From the NCBI GenBank assembly GCA_944392315.1, contig CALXWH010000005.1:1-64000 (forward strand): a stretch of DNA of 64,000 bases. The letters run 5' to 3'. The notes under the pieces were generated by a model. That model saw only the letters and a program-made list of their open reading frames with translations. It made no database searches and was not told the origin of the DNA. Origin of the DNA: an uncultured Alphaproteobacteria bacterium. Lineage in GTDB: Bacteria > Pseudomonadota > Alphaproteobacteria > RF32 > CAG-239. The position numbers and the translations under genes were made by a program. Shown here piece after piece: positions 35,925 through 46,983 of this stretch (within the stretch, counting starts at the first letter, position 1; each line of letters starts with the position of its first letter).

Positions 35925-37670
35925 TCAGGATTTAATAAATCCGTCTGATTGTAAATTGAATAAGTAGGAAAATTTACCGGATTTGTGTTTGAGAAGTTCT
36001 TGAGGGGCGCCACTTTCTACGATTTTGCCGTGTTCCAGCACGACTATTCTATCCATGTTTCTTAAGGTTGATAAACGGTGGGCAATCGCGATGACGGTTT
36101 TATTTTTCATGATGTTTTGCAGAGCCTTTTGAATAGCGGTTTCTGATTCACTGTCTAAAGCTGATGTTGCCTCATCCAAAATTAAAATCGGAGTGTCTTT
36201 TAGGATAGCGGAAGCTATGGCTATTCTTTGTCTTTCGCCGCCAGATACTTTAACGCCTCTTTCTCCGACGACGCTTTGGTAGCCTTTAGGCATTTTTAAA
36301 ATCGTGTCGTGAATTTGAGCTAATTGAGCGGCTCTGTAAACATCTTCATCGGAGGCTTTGGGGTTTGAAAAGCGTATATTGTTCATTATAGAACGATTGA
36401 ATAAGGTCGGTTCTTGTGGGATAAGGGCAATTTGACGGTGTAGAGAACTTTGAGCGACGTCGGCAATATTTTGCTCTGAAATCTGAATTTCTCCCCCTTT
36501 TATGTCATAGGCACGAAGAATTAAATTGATTAGAGTGGATTTGCCGGAGCCTGATAAACCCACAATACCGACTTTCTCATTTGCTTTTATTTCTAAATTG
36601 AAATCTTCAAACAATGGGGCTTTACCCTCATACGCAAAACTCATGTTTCGGATGGAAATATTGGGCGTATTTATTCTTAATTGTTTGGCGTTTTGGGTGT
36701 CATTTACTTCTATTGGTTTGTAGATGACATTTATAGCATCTTCTAGAGCGCCTAAATTTTGTTGGTAGCGAATGATAAAATTCCCCATTCTTTCTATCGG
36801 AGATAAAAGTAAGTGAATATAGGTCAAGGCAATCAATACTTGGCTGATGTTGAGGTTTTTGATATGCCAAAAGTAAACTAAAATCAGTAAAGATATAACA
36901 CGTAAGACCATTAGCGATAAGATATTGAAACTGTTTGATATACCGGTTTCTTGCCCCTTTTTGAGGTAACTCTTGACGACTTTTTTGAGGGTTTTTCCTA
37001 AGTAAGCCTTTTCATGTAATACAGCACCACAATTTTTGACTAAGCGGGCGTTGGCGATGCTGTCCACGATAATTCCGGCGGCTTCGGACTCTAATTGGGC
37101 ATTTTCTCTTGAGATTGGTTTTAGAGTTTTGCAATGATAATAATTGAAGTAACTGGTGATGATGCAAAAGAACATGATTGCCAAAGCTAACCCTTTGTCA
37201 ACACTAAATAATATAGGAAGAGCAACGATATAAGGGATAATGACAGCCTCTAATACACCTTTGAAGCTCCAACAGAGATTTGTTGTTTGAAGGACGAGTT
37301 GGATAACTTTATTGGATACTTTTCCGGACATTTCTTCGGTGAAATATGAAGAAGAGTGTTTATGCGTGTGTTTAAATGCATCTTTGTAAATATTGCGTTT
37401 TAGGAAAATATTCATGCGAAATTCAAAAATGGTGCGTAATCCGTCGCAGATGTTTGAGCAGAAATGCAAGGCGGCGTATATGACAATGTAGGTTAAAGAG
37501 GCGCCGGTTATAATTTGCGTTGGATTTTCAACAATATAACCGAACAACGAAGCGATGTAGTAATTGTCCAGGTAAAGGAATACACGACTAAGTCCAAATA
37601 AACCAAAGGTGGCGAGGGTGTACCATTTAATTTGTCTTAAGTATTTGAAAATAAATTTTATTGCAGTCAT
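35925..37670 (-). CDS. ABC exporter subunit (fused membrane and ATPase domains), second of a pair
   Basis: 581 residues: six-helix membrane domain (about 15-310), then an ATPase with Walker A GLSGSGKST, signature VSGGERQRIAIA, Walker B PILILDEATSALD, and the switch His in AIAHRLSTLR. It is half of a type IV (ABCB/MsbA-like) exporter. The start overlaps the end of the next gene upstream (37667-39427) by 4 nt, so the two are coupled and likely form a heterodimer. Substrate unknown. Confidence 0.92.
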   Translation of the reverse strand: MTAIKFIFKYLRQIKWYTLATFGLFGLSRVFLYLDNYYIASLFGYIVENPTQIITGASLTYIVIYAALHFCSNICDGLRTIFEFRMNIFLKRNIYKDAFKHTHKHSSSYFTEEMSGKVSNKVIQLVLQTTNLCWSFKGVLEAVIIPYIVALPILFSVDKGLALAIMFFCIITSYFNYYHCKTLKPISRENAQLESEAAGIIVDSIANARLVKNCGAVLHEKAYLGKTLKKVVKSYLKKGQETGISNSFNILSLMVLRVISLLILVYFWHIKNLNISQVLIALTYIHLLLSPIERMGNFIIRYQQNLGALEDAINVIYKPIEVNDTQNAKQLRINTPNISIRNMSFAYEGKAPLFEDFNLEIKANEKVGIVGLSGSGKSTLINLILRAYDIKGGEIQISEQNIADVAQSSLHRQIALIPQEPTLFNRSIMNNIRFSNPKASDEDVYRAAQLAQIHDTILKMPKGYQSVVGERGVKVSGGERQRIAIASAILKDTPILILDEATSALDSESETAIQKALQNIMKNKTVIAIAHRLSTLRNMDRIVVLEHGKIVESGAPQELLKHKSGKFSYLFNLQSDGFIKS

Positions 37671-39427
37671 GCTTCTTCTCCATAAGAAAGGTAGCCATTG
37701 CTCTGGAGCTGATAAAGTTTATAGAATGTGCCGGATTTGTTTTTGAGTAGTTCATCAATGGGACCTTCTTCAATTATCTTGCCATTTTCTAAGACGATTA
37801 TTCTATCCATGCTTCTTAATGTAGAAAGTCTATGAGCAATGGCGATAACGGTTTTGTCTTTAATGATATTTTGCAGGGCTTTTTCTATCATTATCTCCGC
37901 TTCACTATCTAAGGCCGATGTTGCTTCATCTAAAATTAAAATAGGTGCATTTTGTAAAATAGCGCGAGCGATGGCAATGCGTTGTCTTTCTCCACCGGAA
38001 AGCATTGTTCCTCTTTCACCGACGACGCTGTTATATCCGTGCGGTAAATTCATTATGGTATCGTCAATCTGCGCTAATTTGGCGGCTTGGCGGATTTGCT
38101 CTTCACTCGCTTGTGAATTTGTTATACGCAAATTCTCCCAAATACTGCGGTTAAACAAGGCGGTATCTTGCGAGATGACGGCAATATTTTTATGGTGGGA
38201 GCGGAAAGTTAAGTCTTTGATATTGGTTTGGTTTATCAATATTTCTCCGTTATCTACATCATAAGCGCGAAGGAGCAAGTTTATCAAAGTGGATTTTCCT
38301 GAACCGGAATGTCCGACTATTCCGACTTTTTCTCCGGCTTTGATATGTAGATTTAGGTTTTCAAATATCGGTTTGCCTTTGATGTATGCAAAGTTTACGT
38401 TTTTGAATATTATTTCAGCTTTTGTTGGGCGAATGTTTATGGCGTTTTCTTTTTCTTTGATGTCAATGGGTTGATTTAGTGTTGAAAAATTGGCACGAAT
38501 TCCACCCAACTGATCAGAGATAAATTGGCAGTAGTTGTTTATACCCATGGTGGCCAGAACGAGGTTGACCAAAGTGGTGTAAACGTAAAAAAGATTATCC
38601 AAAGCGATATTGTCTTTGTGAGCAAAATATAAGATTAAAAAGATTCCGGAGGTTAAGAATACGGTATCTATTGCATGAAAGGCAAAACGCGAAACAATTT
38701 GATAACGTCCTTGTTCGGCGATACGTAAAAGGGCTTGTTTTAAGTTTTTGTAAAAATAAAGTTGTTCGCTGAAAAATGATCCGCTGTATTTGACTAAATT
38801 GGCATTGGCAATGCTATCTACTAAAATGCCTTTGGCTATGTTTTCATAATTTACACGATTTCGGCCTAAATCAAAAAAGTGACGATTTACTTTATATACG
38901 GCGAAAAAATATGGAATGTTTATTGCAAATAATAGGGCGCTTAGTGATGGACTGAATGTTGCTATAATGGAATAAGATACGATTAAAATTCCCATTGGAC
39001 GGATGAGTAAAAAACAGGTATCTGTGAATAATTGTGTTAAACCTTGGCATAATCCTGTTAGCGCAGATGATACGCGACCGCTCATTTCGTCATCAAAGTA
39101 ACGAACAGAGTGAGCATGAATTTTGGTGAAAATATCGGTTACTAAATGACTTAAAAATGTTTGGGAAAAGGCTTCTTTTATATAGGTGGCGTAGTAGCCG
39201 TTTATGAGGGCGCGTATAAGGTAATATCCAACCAGTATTAGCAAAACAGTGAAACATTGATTAAGCGCTTCGGTTGAGTTTTTTATTTCAAAGCAACCGA
39301 CAAGGCGGCTGATGAGCCATGTTTCTAATGGTAAAATGATGCAAGTCAAAATAAAGGTAATGCAAAAAAGGATAAATAGTTTTTTACATTTTTTAAGATT
39401 TTTTAATATAAGCGTTCTAATATCCAT
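37667..39427 (-). CDS. ABC exporter subunit (fused membrane and ATPase domains), first of a pair
   Basis: 586 residues with the same architecture as its partner: membrane domain about 15-320, Walker A GHSGSGKST, signature LSGGERQRIAIA, Walker B PILILDEATSALD, and AIAHRLSTLR. Both sites look catalytic, unlike heterodimers with one degenerate site. It is divergent from the CgeB-like glycosyltransferase gene (84 bases apart), suggesting export of a glycosylated or lipid product. Confidence 0.92.
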   Translation of the reverse strand: MDIRTLILKNLKKCKKLFILFCITFILTCIILPLETWLISRLVGCFEIKNSTEALNQCFTVLLILVGYYLIRALINGYYATYIKEAFSQTFLSHLVTDIFTKIHAHSVRYFDDEMSGRVSSALTGLCQGLTQLFTDTCFLLIRPMGILIVSYSIIATFSPSLSALLFAINIPYFFAVYKVNRHFFDLGRNRVNYENIAKGILVDSIANANLVKYSGSFFSEQLYFYKNLKQALLRIAEQGRYQIVSRFAFHAIDTVFLTSGIFLILYFAHKDNIALDNLFYVYTTLVNLVLATMGINNYCQFISDQLGGIRANFSTLNQPIDIKEKENAINIRPTKAEIIFKNVNFAYIKGKPIFENLNLHIKAGEKVGIVGHSGSGKSTLINLLLRAYDVDNGEILINQTNIKDLTFRSHHKNIAVISQDTALFNRSIWENLRITNSQASEEQIRQAAKLAQIDDTIMNLPHGYNSVVGERGTMLSGGERQRIAIARAILQNAPILILDEATSALDSEAEIMIEKALQNIIKDKTVIAIAHRLSTLRSMDRIIVLENGKIIEEGPIDELLKNKSGTFYKLYQLQSNGYLSYGEEA

Positions 39428-39511
39428 AATAAATAGCCTTAAAAATTTGTGATGCGTGTATAATAGTCAAAAAAATATTTTTGTCAAGTAAAAAGTGTAG
39501 GGAGCTGTTTG

Positions 39512-40525
39512 ATGAAGAAAATTGCCGTTTTGGTTGTTTTAGTTTTAATGTTCGTGGGTGCTTTTTTGTTTTTAAATCGCTTGGATTATTCTAAAATTGC
39601 GATAGTTTTGCCATCTTCCGAACGGGCTTCATCTCCTTATTATTATCAAAAAGACGGCGATTTTTTCTTGGCGGATGATTTAAAACAAGGATTGCAAAAA
39701 CTTGGCTATAAAGTTGAGTATAGATTTCGTGAAAACTACGAGGACTTAAAGTTAGGCGATATCGGAAATGTTATCTATTTTAAAGGGTATTACAATTTTG
39801 AGCATTTGCCGGATGCAGAAGATAAAAATGACGGGCGTAAGCGCGTTCTTTACCTTTATTATGTTGAAGGGTTAAAGCCCGAAATATTAAGTGAAGTTGA
39901 TGTGGTGGCTTGTGCTTCTAAAAAGTTTATTAAAGAGATGGTTACTCCGGCTGGTGTTGCGGCGACGTATATTCCTCAATTTACAAATCCGGATAGATTT
40001 AAGCCGTCAGCAAAAGAAGCTGACAAAGCCTATCCGGTGTTGTTTGTTGGGTCTGATCATACCGGTTTTGGACGACAAAGTGTTGATTATGCGGTTTTGG
40101 CGGGAGCTAATTTGAGCGTCTTTGGTAAGTTTTGGGAAAAAAGTTTACAACCGGACGTTTTAAAAGGTAATTTTATTGAAAATAATGAGCTCTATCGCTA
40201 TTATGCAAGTGCCGATATTGTCCTAAATGATCATCGTGAAGATATGCGCTACTATGGCTTTATTTCCAACCGTATTTTTGATGTGACAGCTTCGGGGGGA
40301 TTTATTTTAACGGATTATTTGCCCGAGATTGAAGAAGTTTATGGTGATAGCGTTGCAACGTATAAGGATTATTATGAATTTAAAGAAAAATTGGAATATT
40401 ATCTGGCTCACCCCGAAGAACGGGCGGAAATGGCGCAAAGGGCGCGTGAGATTACATTGAAGAACTTTTCTAACTCAAAAATCGCAAAAATGTTTGATGC
40501 GCTCTTTAAAAATATAAAAAAATGA
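39512..40525 (+). CDS. Membrane-anchored CgeB-like glycosyltransferase (GT-B)
   Basis: 337 residues from the ATG at 39512 (GGGAG eight bases upstream). A single N-terminal helix (about 4-24) anchors a GT-B-like domain with PVLFVGSDHTGFGRQSV, YRYYASADIVLNDHREDMRY and FISNRIFDVTASGGFILTDY, which match the C-terminal half of CgeB family proteins. The EE pair in LPEIEEVYG and the DY residues fit a sugar-nucleotide site. Substrate unknown. It is divergent from the ABC pair. Confidence 0.82.
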   Translation: MKKIAVLVVLVLMFVGAFLFLNRLDYSKIAIVLPSSERASSPYYYQKDGDFFLADDLKQGLQKLGYKVEYRFRENYEDLKLGDIGNVIYFKGYYNFEHLPDAEDKNDGRKRVLYLYYVEGLKPEILSEVDVVACASKKFIKEMVTPAGVAATYIPQFTNPDRFKPSAKEADKAYPVLFVGSDHTGFGRQSVDYAVLAGANLSVFGKFWEKSLQPDVLKGNFIENNELYRYYASADIVLNDHREDMRYYGFISNRIFDVTASGGFILTDYLPEIEEVYGDSVATYKDYYEFKEKLEYYLAHPEERAEMAQRAREITLKNFSNSKIAKMFDALFKNIKK

Positions 40526-40544
40526 TAAAATCTTTCTGAAAGGC

Positions 40545-40599
40545 TTGATTTTGTAAAAATGAAACACTAACTAACCTATTAGTTTTAGTGTAACCTATT
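40545..40599 (+). promoter_or_regulatory. groESL promoter region with inverted and direct repeats
   Basis: TTGATT (40545-40550), 17 bases and TAACTA (40568-40573) is a possible promoter. It overlaps an inverted repeat ACACTAACTAA/TTAG-TT-TTAGTGT (40564-40574/40579-40591) and a direct repeat TAACCTATT (40572-40580 and 40591-40599). CCTATTT at 40594-40600 resembles an alphaproteobacterial RpoH -10 but lacks a matched CTTG -35. It does not match the HrcA CIRCE operator. Confidence 0.42.
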
Positions 40600-40616
40600 T
40601 TATGGGAGTGATTTAA

Positions 40617-40907
40617 ATGCAAGTAAAGCCTTTACGCGAAAACGTTTTAATTAAACGCGTTGAAGAAGAAAATAAAACTGCAGGTGGTATTATCCTGCCC
40701 GATACAGCGAAAGAAAAGCCAAGTGAGGGAGTTGTTATTGCTGCCGGTGAAGGACCCAGAACTCCTGATGGAAAAATTTTGCCGATGAGTGTTAAGGTTG
40801 GTGACCATATCTTGTTTAGTAAATGGTCCGGAACTGAAGTTAAAATTGATGGCGAGCCTCATTTGATTATCAAAGAAGGCGATATTTTGGCTGTTGTTGA
40901 AAGATAA
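40617..40907 (+). CDS. groES: Co-chaperonin GroES
   Basis: 96 residues beginning [20 protein letters not shown], with the mobile-loop region [20 protein letters not shown]. It caps GroEL. GGGAG precedes the ATG, and groEL follows after 19 bases. Confidence 0.98.
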   Translation: MQVKPLRENVLIKRVEEENKTAGGIILPDTAKEKPSEGVVIAAGEGPRTPDGKILPMSVKVGDHILFSKWSGTEVKIDGEPHLIIKEGDILAVVER

Positions 40908-40911
40908 TTAG

Positions 40912-42573
<1,662 letters not shown>

Positions 42574-42590
42574 ATATTTAGATTTATCCT

Positions 42591-42625
42591 ACAAACAGCC
42601 GGATTTTTTTCCGGCTGTTTTTGTT
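42591..42625 (+). terminator. Terminator of groESL
   Basis: AAACAGCCGG (42593-42602) and CCGGCTGTTT (42611-42620) with an A/T loop, followed by a T run. Confidence 0.87.
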
Positions 42626-42692
42626 TATATAAACTGATTTTTAAGGTTTATTTGTTATGCTAAAATTGAAGAAGTGCAATTAGGGTGTAATT

Positions 42693-45600
42693 ATGGGACT
42701 ATTAAAACGTATTTTTGGCGTAAATATTTTGTTTTTTTTGATTTTATGTGCTGTGAATGAGGCACATGCTCTTTCTTTTGCAGGTTTTGCTTATCAAAAT
42801 GCAAAGCAAGCTAATGTTGTGGCTATAAAAAATTATCTTAAAAAAGGCTATGATATTGATACAGTTTCTCCCAATGGATATACGGCATTGTGTTATGCGG
42901 CGGCGTATAATGATTTTGGGGCATATAGTCGCTTGCGTAATTTAGGTGCGGATGAAAATCATGCCTGTATGCAGAAAGTTAATCCGACTTATGCAAAAGA
43001 TTTAGCTCAACGATATGATGCTGTAGCTTCTCACCCTAATTATAGCGAAAATTTATCAAGTTCTGATGATACGAAAAAATATATGATTGCCGGAACTGCA
43101 TTAGCCGGTACAGCGTTGGCGGTGGCTCTGTTGGTAGATAGTGGTAGCGGTGGATCTTCCGGTAATGTATGTCCGGTCGGTCAACATTTGGAAAACGGAG
43201 AATGTGTTGATATTATTTGTCCTGATGGAACTCAGCTGATTGGTAATAACTGTGTTGATACATCTTGTCCGACAGGTCAAAAGTGGAATGGTTCACAATG
43301 TGTGGCGATTGTTTGTCCTGAAAATACACATTTGGTTGGTAATGATTGTGTTGCCGATGATATTAATATTGATAATGACAATGATAAGGATGTGTATGGT
43401 ATTTATTCGGAAGAGGAAGATGTCTATAATTTACGTTCTGATGCGGAATATCCTGATGATGAAGCAAATATTGCAATTGATAATAAGGGAAATGGTAATG
43501 TTTATGGTATTTATGGGTTTGGAAATATTCAAAACTCAGGTGTTTCAGATGCTGAAGCCAATGGAAAAGCCAATGTAGGTGTAGGAAATATTACTATTAA
43601 CAATCAGGGTAGCGGTAATGTATTTGGAATTTACTCTCATGTTGAAGATGTTTCGGCATTAAAAGAAGCCTATATGGCTATGTCGTATTTTGGTGGTACG
43701 GCTTATGGTAATTTGGAAATCAATAATCAGGGTGGCGGTACGGTGACCGGTGTTTATGGTGATGTTCGTGCTTATAATGCCAGAGGAAATTTTGGCGGAA
43801 AAGCTTATGGTAATATTACTATTCACAATGATGGGGATATTTATGGATTGAGTGGATATACCAATGCTACTAATGTTATTACTTTTAATGGCGGTGGTGA
43901 AGCTGTGGGAAATATTAATTTATATAGCACAGGTGACGGAAATATTTACGGAATGGCTGTTAGTCCGGATGGAATTCCAGGGGTGGGGCAGCCTGAGGTT
44001 GGTAATACGTTGAGAAACTGGTTTGCTTATAATTCCGTAGTTTATTATAGTGGAGACTCTTCCTGGAGTGGAAATACATCAACTAAGGGGACTATAAATA
44101 TTCATAATACAGGTAATGGAAATGTTTATGGTATGTATGGTGGTGTGGAACTTCAAAATGCCGTTTATCAAGGAGCTTTTGATGAAAACGGAAATTATTT
44201 GGGCTTAGCAGAGGGAACTATCAATATTGTTAATCATGGTGATGGCGATGTGTATGGTATGTACACTTTAGGTGGAAATGATGGCTCTCCTGCTATGATA
44301 GGAAATATTTCAAGCGAAGGTGCTCGTTCTGTTATTGATATTGTTAACACGGGTGATGGGGTTACAACCGGATTACGTGGCGGAAACGAGGCGACTATTA
44401 TAAATTCTGGTACTATCAATATTAATAATTTAGGAAATGGGACGGCTGTTGGTATTTACGGTGGAGCTCAATCTATAATTGAGAATAGCGGTGATATTAA
44501 TATTTATCGTACAGCTTATCATGATGAGGAAACTAATCAAGACTATAATCCTCAGGGTGCTACAGGAGGAACTGCGTATGGTATTTATGCAGAAACGGGT
44601 GCACAGGTTACGAACACCGGCAACATCACAATTACCGGTGCAGAAAATGGAACAGGCGTTTATCTAGAAAATGGAGCTACTTTGGAAAACAATGGTACCA
44701 TTAGTTTTAATGGGGCACCTTCTAATATCTCTCAAGAGGGAGAAGCTATTGATATTTATGGAGAAGGAACACAGAGAGCCTCGGTTGACTTGAATACTAT
44801 GGGTGGCGAAATTGTTTTAGGGAAAAACGGACGCTTTTTTGCGGATGATTTGAAAGGTGATTTAAGTGTTTCCGAAAAGACTGTTTTGGGTGATTTTCAA
44901 GATAAATATGTTTTAAGTGGGGCTTTGCAGGCAAATAGTGTGGATGAGCTTAATCTTAACTCTAAATCGGCTTTGTTTACGGCTAATTCTGTTGAAAATG
45001 AAAATGGCGGATATGACGTTGTGATGAACCGACAGAATTTTAATGATGTTATTGGTGATGGTCATATCTCCGGTTATTTGGAAGATAATTATGTTAAACA
45101 AAACGGAAGTCATATTTTTGATAGCTTAAAGACGGCTGCTACAAAAGAAACACTTAATCAAAAGGCTGCTAATATTCTGGGAACGGATATGTTGCCGAAT
45201 TTCCGTCGTGAAGATAGTTTGCTTTATCGGAATTTGAGCAGGCAGTTTAATGATAATTTGTTTAATCAACCTAATCAGAATTATATTGGCGGCTATAAAT
45301 ATGTTGATATTTCAACCGATGCGGATGGAACTTTGATGGGCACAGATGGTCAGGCTCATGTGGCTTATGGTATGTTGAAAAATAAGGCGGATAATGGTCT
45401 TACTTATGGTTTGGGTGCAAGTATTGCTCGGCTTGATAGTGATTATGATAACGGGTCTAGTCGTGAAGCTAATATTTTTGGTTTGTGGGCACCTATCGGA
45501 TATGATTTTAACAATGGGGCGCAATGGTATTCTAAACTTTATGCCGGATATGTGGATGGTTCTTATGATAGAGTGACTGATTTGCAAAAATATTCGGCAG

Positions 45601-46082
45601 ATATGAACGAATATCAATACGGGGTAAGCAATGAAGTACGCTATAATATCAATTTGGGCAGAGGATTTACGTTTAGTCCTTTGGCTGAGTTGAATTTGTT
45701 TGGTGTCTATAGTGACGGTTACGACGAAGGTGATAATGAAGGTGCTATTCATACGGATAGTCAAAATGATTTATCTTTAGAAGGAGGCTTGGGAGCTTAT
45801 TTAGCTAAAAAAGTTGATTTTTCTCAAGATGGTCATTTAACGGTCCAAATTGGCGGCGTTTATTATGTTGAATTTCTTGATCCTGATGATGGTTTTGATG
45901 CGTCTGTTACAGGATTGGACGGTAAATATAAATTATCGCATAAGTCAGACGATGGACGTGCCGTGTTATCGGCTCGTGTCAACTACAATTATAAAGATGT
46001 TACGGTTTACGGTAATATTGAGCAAGAAACCGCTGGTGATGAAGGTTTGTTAATTGATGCGGGGATTCAATATAAATTTTAA
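42693..46082 (+). CDS. Large autotransporter with ankyrin-like N-terminus and four 16-residue cysteine modules
   Basis: 1129 residues. Signal peptide (about 1-26), an ankyrin-like repeat (about 41-90, NGYTALCYAA), a Gly/Ala-rich hydrophobic helix (130-149), then four CP..G.......CV modules in exact 16-residue steps (C160/C171, C176/C187, C192/C203, C208/C219). A long passenger of GNGNVYGIYG-like repeats (about 222-740, a parallel beta-helix type) follows, and a C-terminal autotransporter beta-barrel (about 850-1129) ending GIQYKF. The surface passenger should be pushed out through the barrel (type V secretion). Adjacent to a membrane protein gene 13 bases downstream. Ligand unknown. Confidence 0.87.
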   Translation: MGLLKRIFGVNILFFLILCAVNEAHALSFAGFAYQNAKQANVVAIKNYLKKGYDIDTVSPNGYTALCYAAAYNDFGAYSRLRNLGADENHACMQKVNPTYAKDLAQRYDAVASHPNYSENLSSSDDTKKYMIAGTALAGTALAVALLVDSGSGGSSGNVCPVGQHLENGECVDIICPDGTQLIGNNCVDTSCPTGQKWNGSQCVAIVCPENTHLVGNDCVADDINIDNDNDKDVYGIYSEEEDVYNLRSDAEYPDDEANIAIDNKGNGNVYGIYGFGNIQNSGVSDAEANGKANVGVGNITINNQGSGNVFGIYSHVEDVSALKEAYMAMSYFGGTAYGNLEINNQGGGTVTGVYGDVRAYNARGNFGGKAYGNITIHNDGDIYGLSGYTNATNVITFNGGGEAVGNINLYSTGDGNIYGMAVSPDGIPGVGQPEVGNTLRNWFAYNSVVYYSGDSSWSGNTSTKGTINIHNTGNGNVYGMYGGVELQNAVYQGAFDENGNYLGLAEGTINIVNHGDGDVYGMYTLGGNDGSPAMIGNISSEGARSVIDIVNTGDGVTTGLRGGNEATIINSGTININNLGNGTAVGIYGGAQSIIENSGDINIYRTAYHDEETNQDYNPQGATGGTAYGIYAETGAQVTNTGNITITGAENGTGVYLENGATLENNGTISFNGAPSNISQEGEAIDIYGEGTQRASVDLNTMGGEIVLGKNGRFFADDLKGDLSVSEKTVLGDFQDKYVLSGALQANSVDELNLNSKSALFTANSVENENGGYDVVMNRQNFNDVIGDGHISGYLEDNYVKQNGSHIFDSLKTAATKETLNQKAANILGTDMLPNFRREDSLLYRNLSRQFNDNLFNQPNQNYIGGYKYVDISTDADGTLMGTDGQAHVAYGMLKNKADNGLTYGLGASIARLDSDYDNGSSREANIFGLWAPIGYDFNNGAQWYSKLYAGYVDGSYDRVTDLQKYSADMNEYQYGVSNEVRYNINLGRGFTFSPLAELNLFGVYSDGYDEGDNEGAIHTDSQNDLSLEGGLGAYLAKKVDFSQDGHLTVQIGGVYYVEFLDPDDGFDASVTGLDGKYKLSHKSDDGRAVLSARVNYNYKDVTVYGNIEQETAGDEGLLIDAGIQYKF

Positions 46083-46095
46083 GTGAGAGGAAAGC

Positions 46096-46827
46096 ATGGA
46101 AAAATTTATTTTATACATTAAACAAGGGAAAGGTATTGGGGCTCTCTTTTTATTGGCAACGGCAGTCTTGGTGACGATGGTGCTGATGATGTCGGTTAAA
46201 AATTTATATTCTGATGCTAAACCGGAAGTTCTGCTGGTTGCTAATGAGTTTTTGCCGTTGACGATTGAAAATGGTAAAGTTGTGGAACCGGCTGGTTCCT
46301 ATAAAAAAATTGATATTGATTTAGGACAAAAAGGAAGACCGGAAGATTTGTTTTCTGTTGTGTTGGATACACGGCCTGATGCTCAAACCCCATCTATTAA
46401 TGATTTAGGCTTGTATATTTTGACGGACAATATTTATTTGGTTTCGCCTAATCAGCTTAAAAAAGTTAACTTTCCAGATGGCTCATATACAAAGGAAAAT
46501 TTTTCCGGTATTATGGATGATTTGGTGGGATATGTTTCTGCCGTTGTTACCTTAATTCTTTTGGTCATGTTCTTTATGGCTTATTTGATTAAAGCTGGAT
46601 TTGTGCTTTTATTTACAATTTTTGCCTTAAAATTATCAAAGCAGAGAGAGTTGATTTCTAATAAGCCTCTTATGCGTTTAAGTGCGGTTGCCGTGGCTTT
46701 GGTTGAGCTTATTCTCTTCTTATTAGAAAACGTTTTTTCTTTTGCCGTTTCCGGTATGATAGGCTTTGTTATTGCTCTTGTTTTGGTTTGGGGATTTGTC
46801 TTTAGATTTATGCCTAAAGCTGAATAA
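46096..46827 (+). CDS. Membrane protein, DUF1189-like
   Basis: 243 residues. One N-terminal helix (about 15-35), a periplasmic domain of about 110 residues, then four helices in the C-terminal half. The N-terminal GKGIGALFLLATAVLVTMV segment resembles DUF1189 proteins, but the match is weak. It follows the autotransporter after 13 bases and is probably in the same transcript, which ends at 46854-46882. A helper role for the autotransporter is speculative. Confidence 0.65.
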   Translation: MEKFILYIKQGKGIGALFLLATAVLVTMVLMMSVKNLYSDAKPEVLLVANEFLPLTIENGKVVEPAGSYKKIDIDLGQKGRPEDLFSVVLDTRPDAQTPSINDLGLYILTDNIYLVSPNQLKKVNFPDGSYTKENFSGIMDDLVGYVSAVVTLILLVMFFMAYLIKAGFVLLFTIFALKLSKQRELISNKPLMRLSAVAVALVELILFLLENVFSFAVSGMIGFVIALVLVWGFVFRFMPKAE

Positions 46828-46853
46828 GTTTTTATTTCTTGGCTGATTATACT

Positions 46854-46882
46854 AAATCCCCTTTCTTTAAGGGGATTTTTGT
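46854..46882 (+). terminator. Terminator after the DUF1189-like gene
   Basis: AAATCCCCTT (46854-46863), loop TCTTT and AAGGGGATTT (46869-46878) plus further T. Confidence 0.82.
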
Positions 46883-46983
46883 TTTGTGTATATAATGGGT
46901 AAAACTATCTTTTTGCTTGATTATATTGCGTAATGTAGTTTACTTTTATACTATGTTGATTGATGTATAAGGTAGGAGCTCTT

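Noticed and set aside
35929..35943. Terminator GGATTTAATAAATCC after the atypical ABC gene
   Set aside because: The six-pair AT-rich stem lies inside the end of the convergent gene and lacks a T run; too weak to call.
40564..40591. CIRCE (HrcA) operator before groES
   Set aside because: The inverted repeat lacks the TTAGCACTC-N9-GAGTGCTAA consensus; only the general symmetry is shared.
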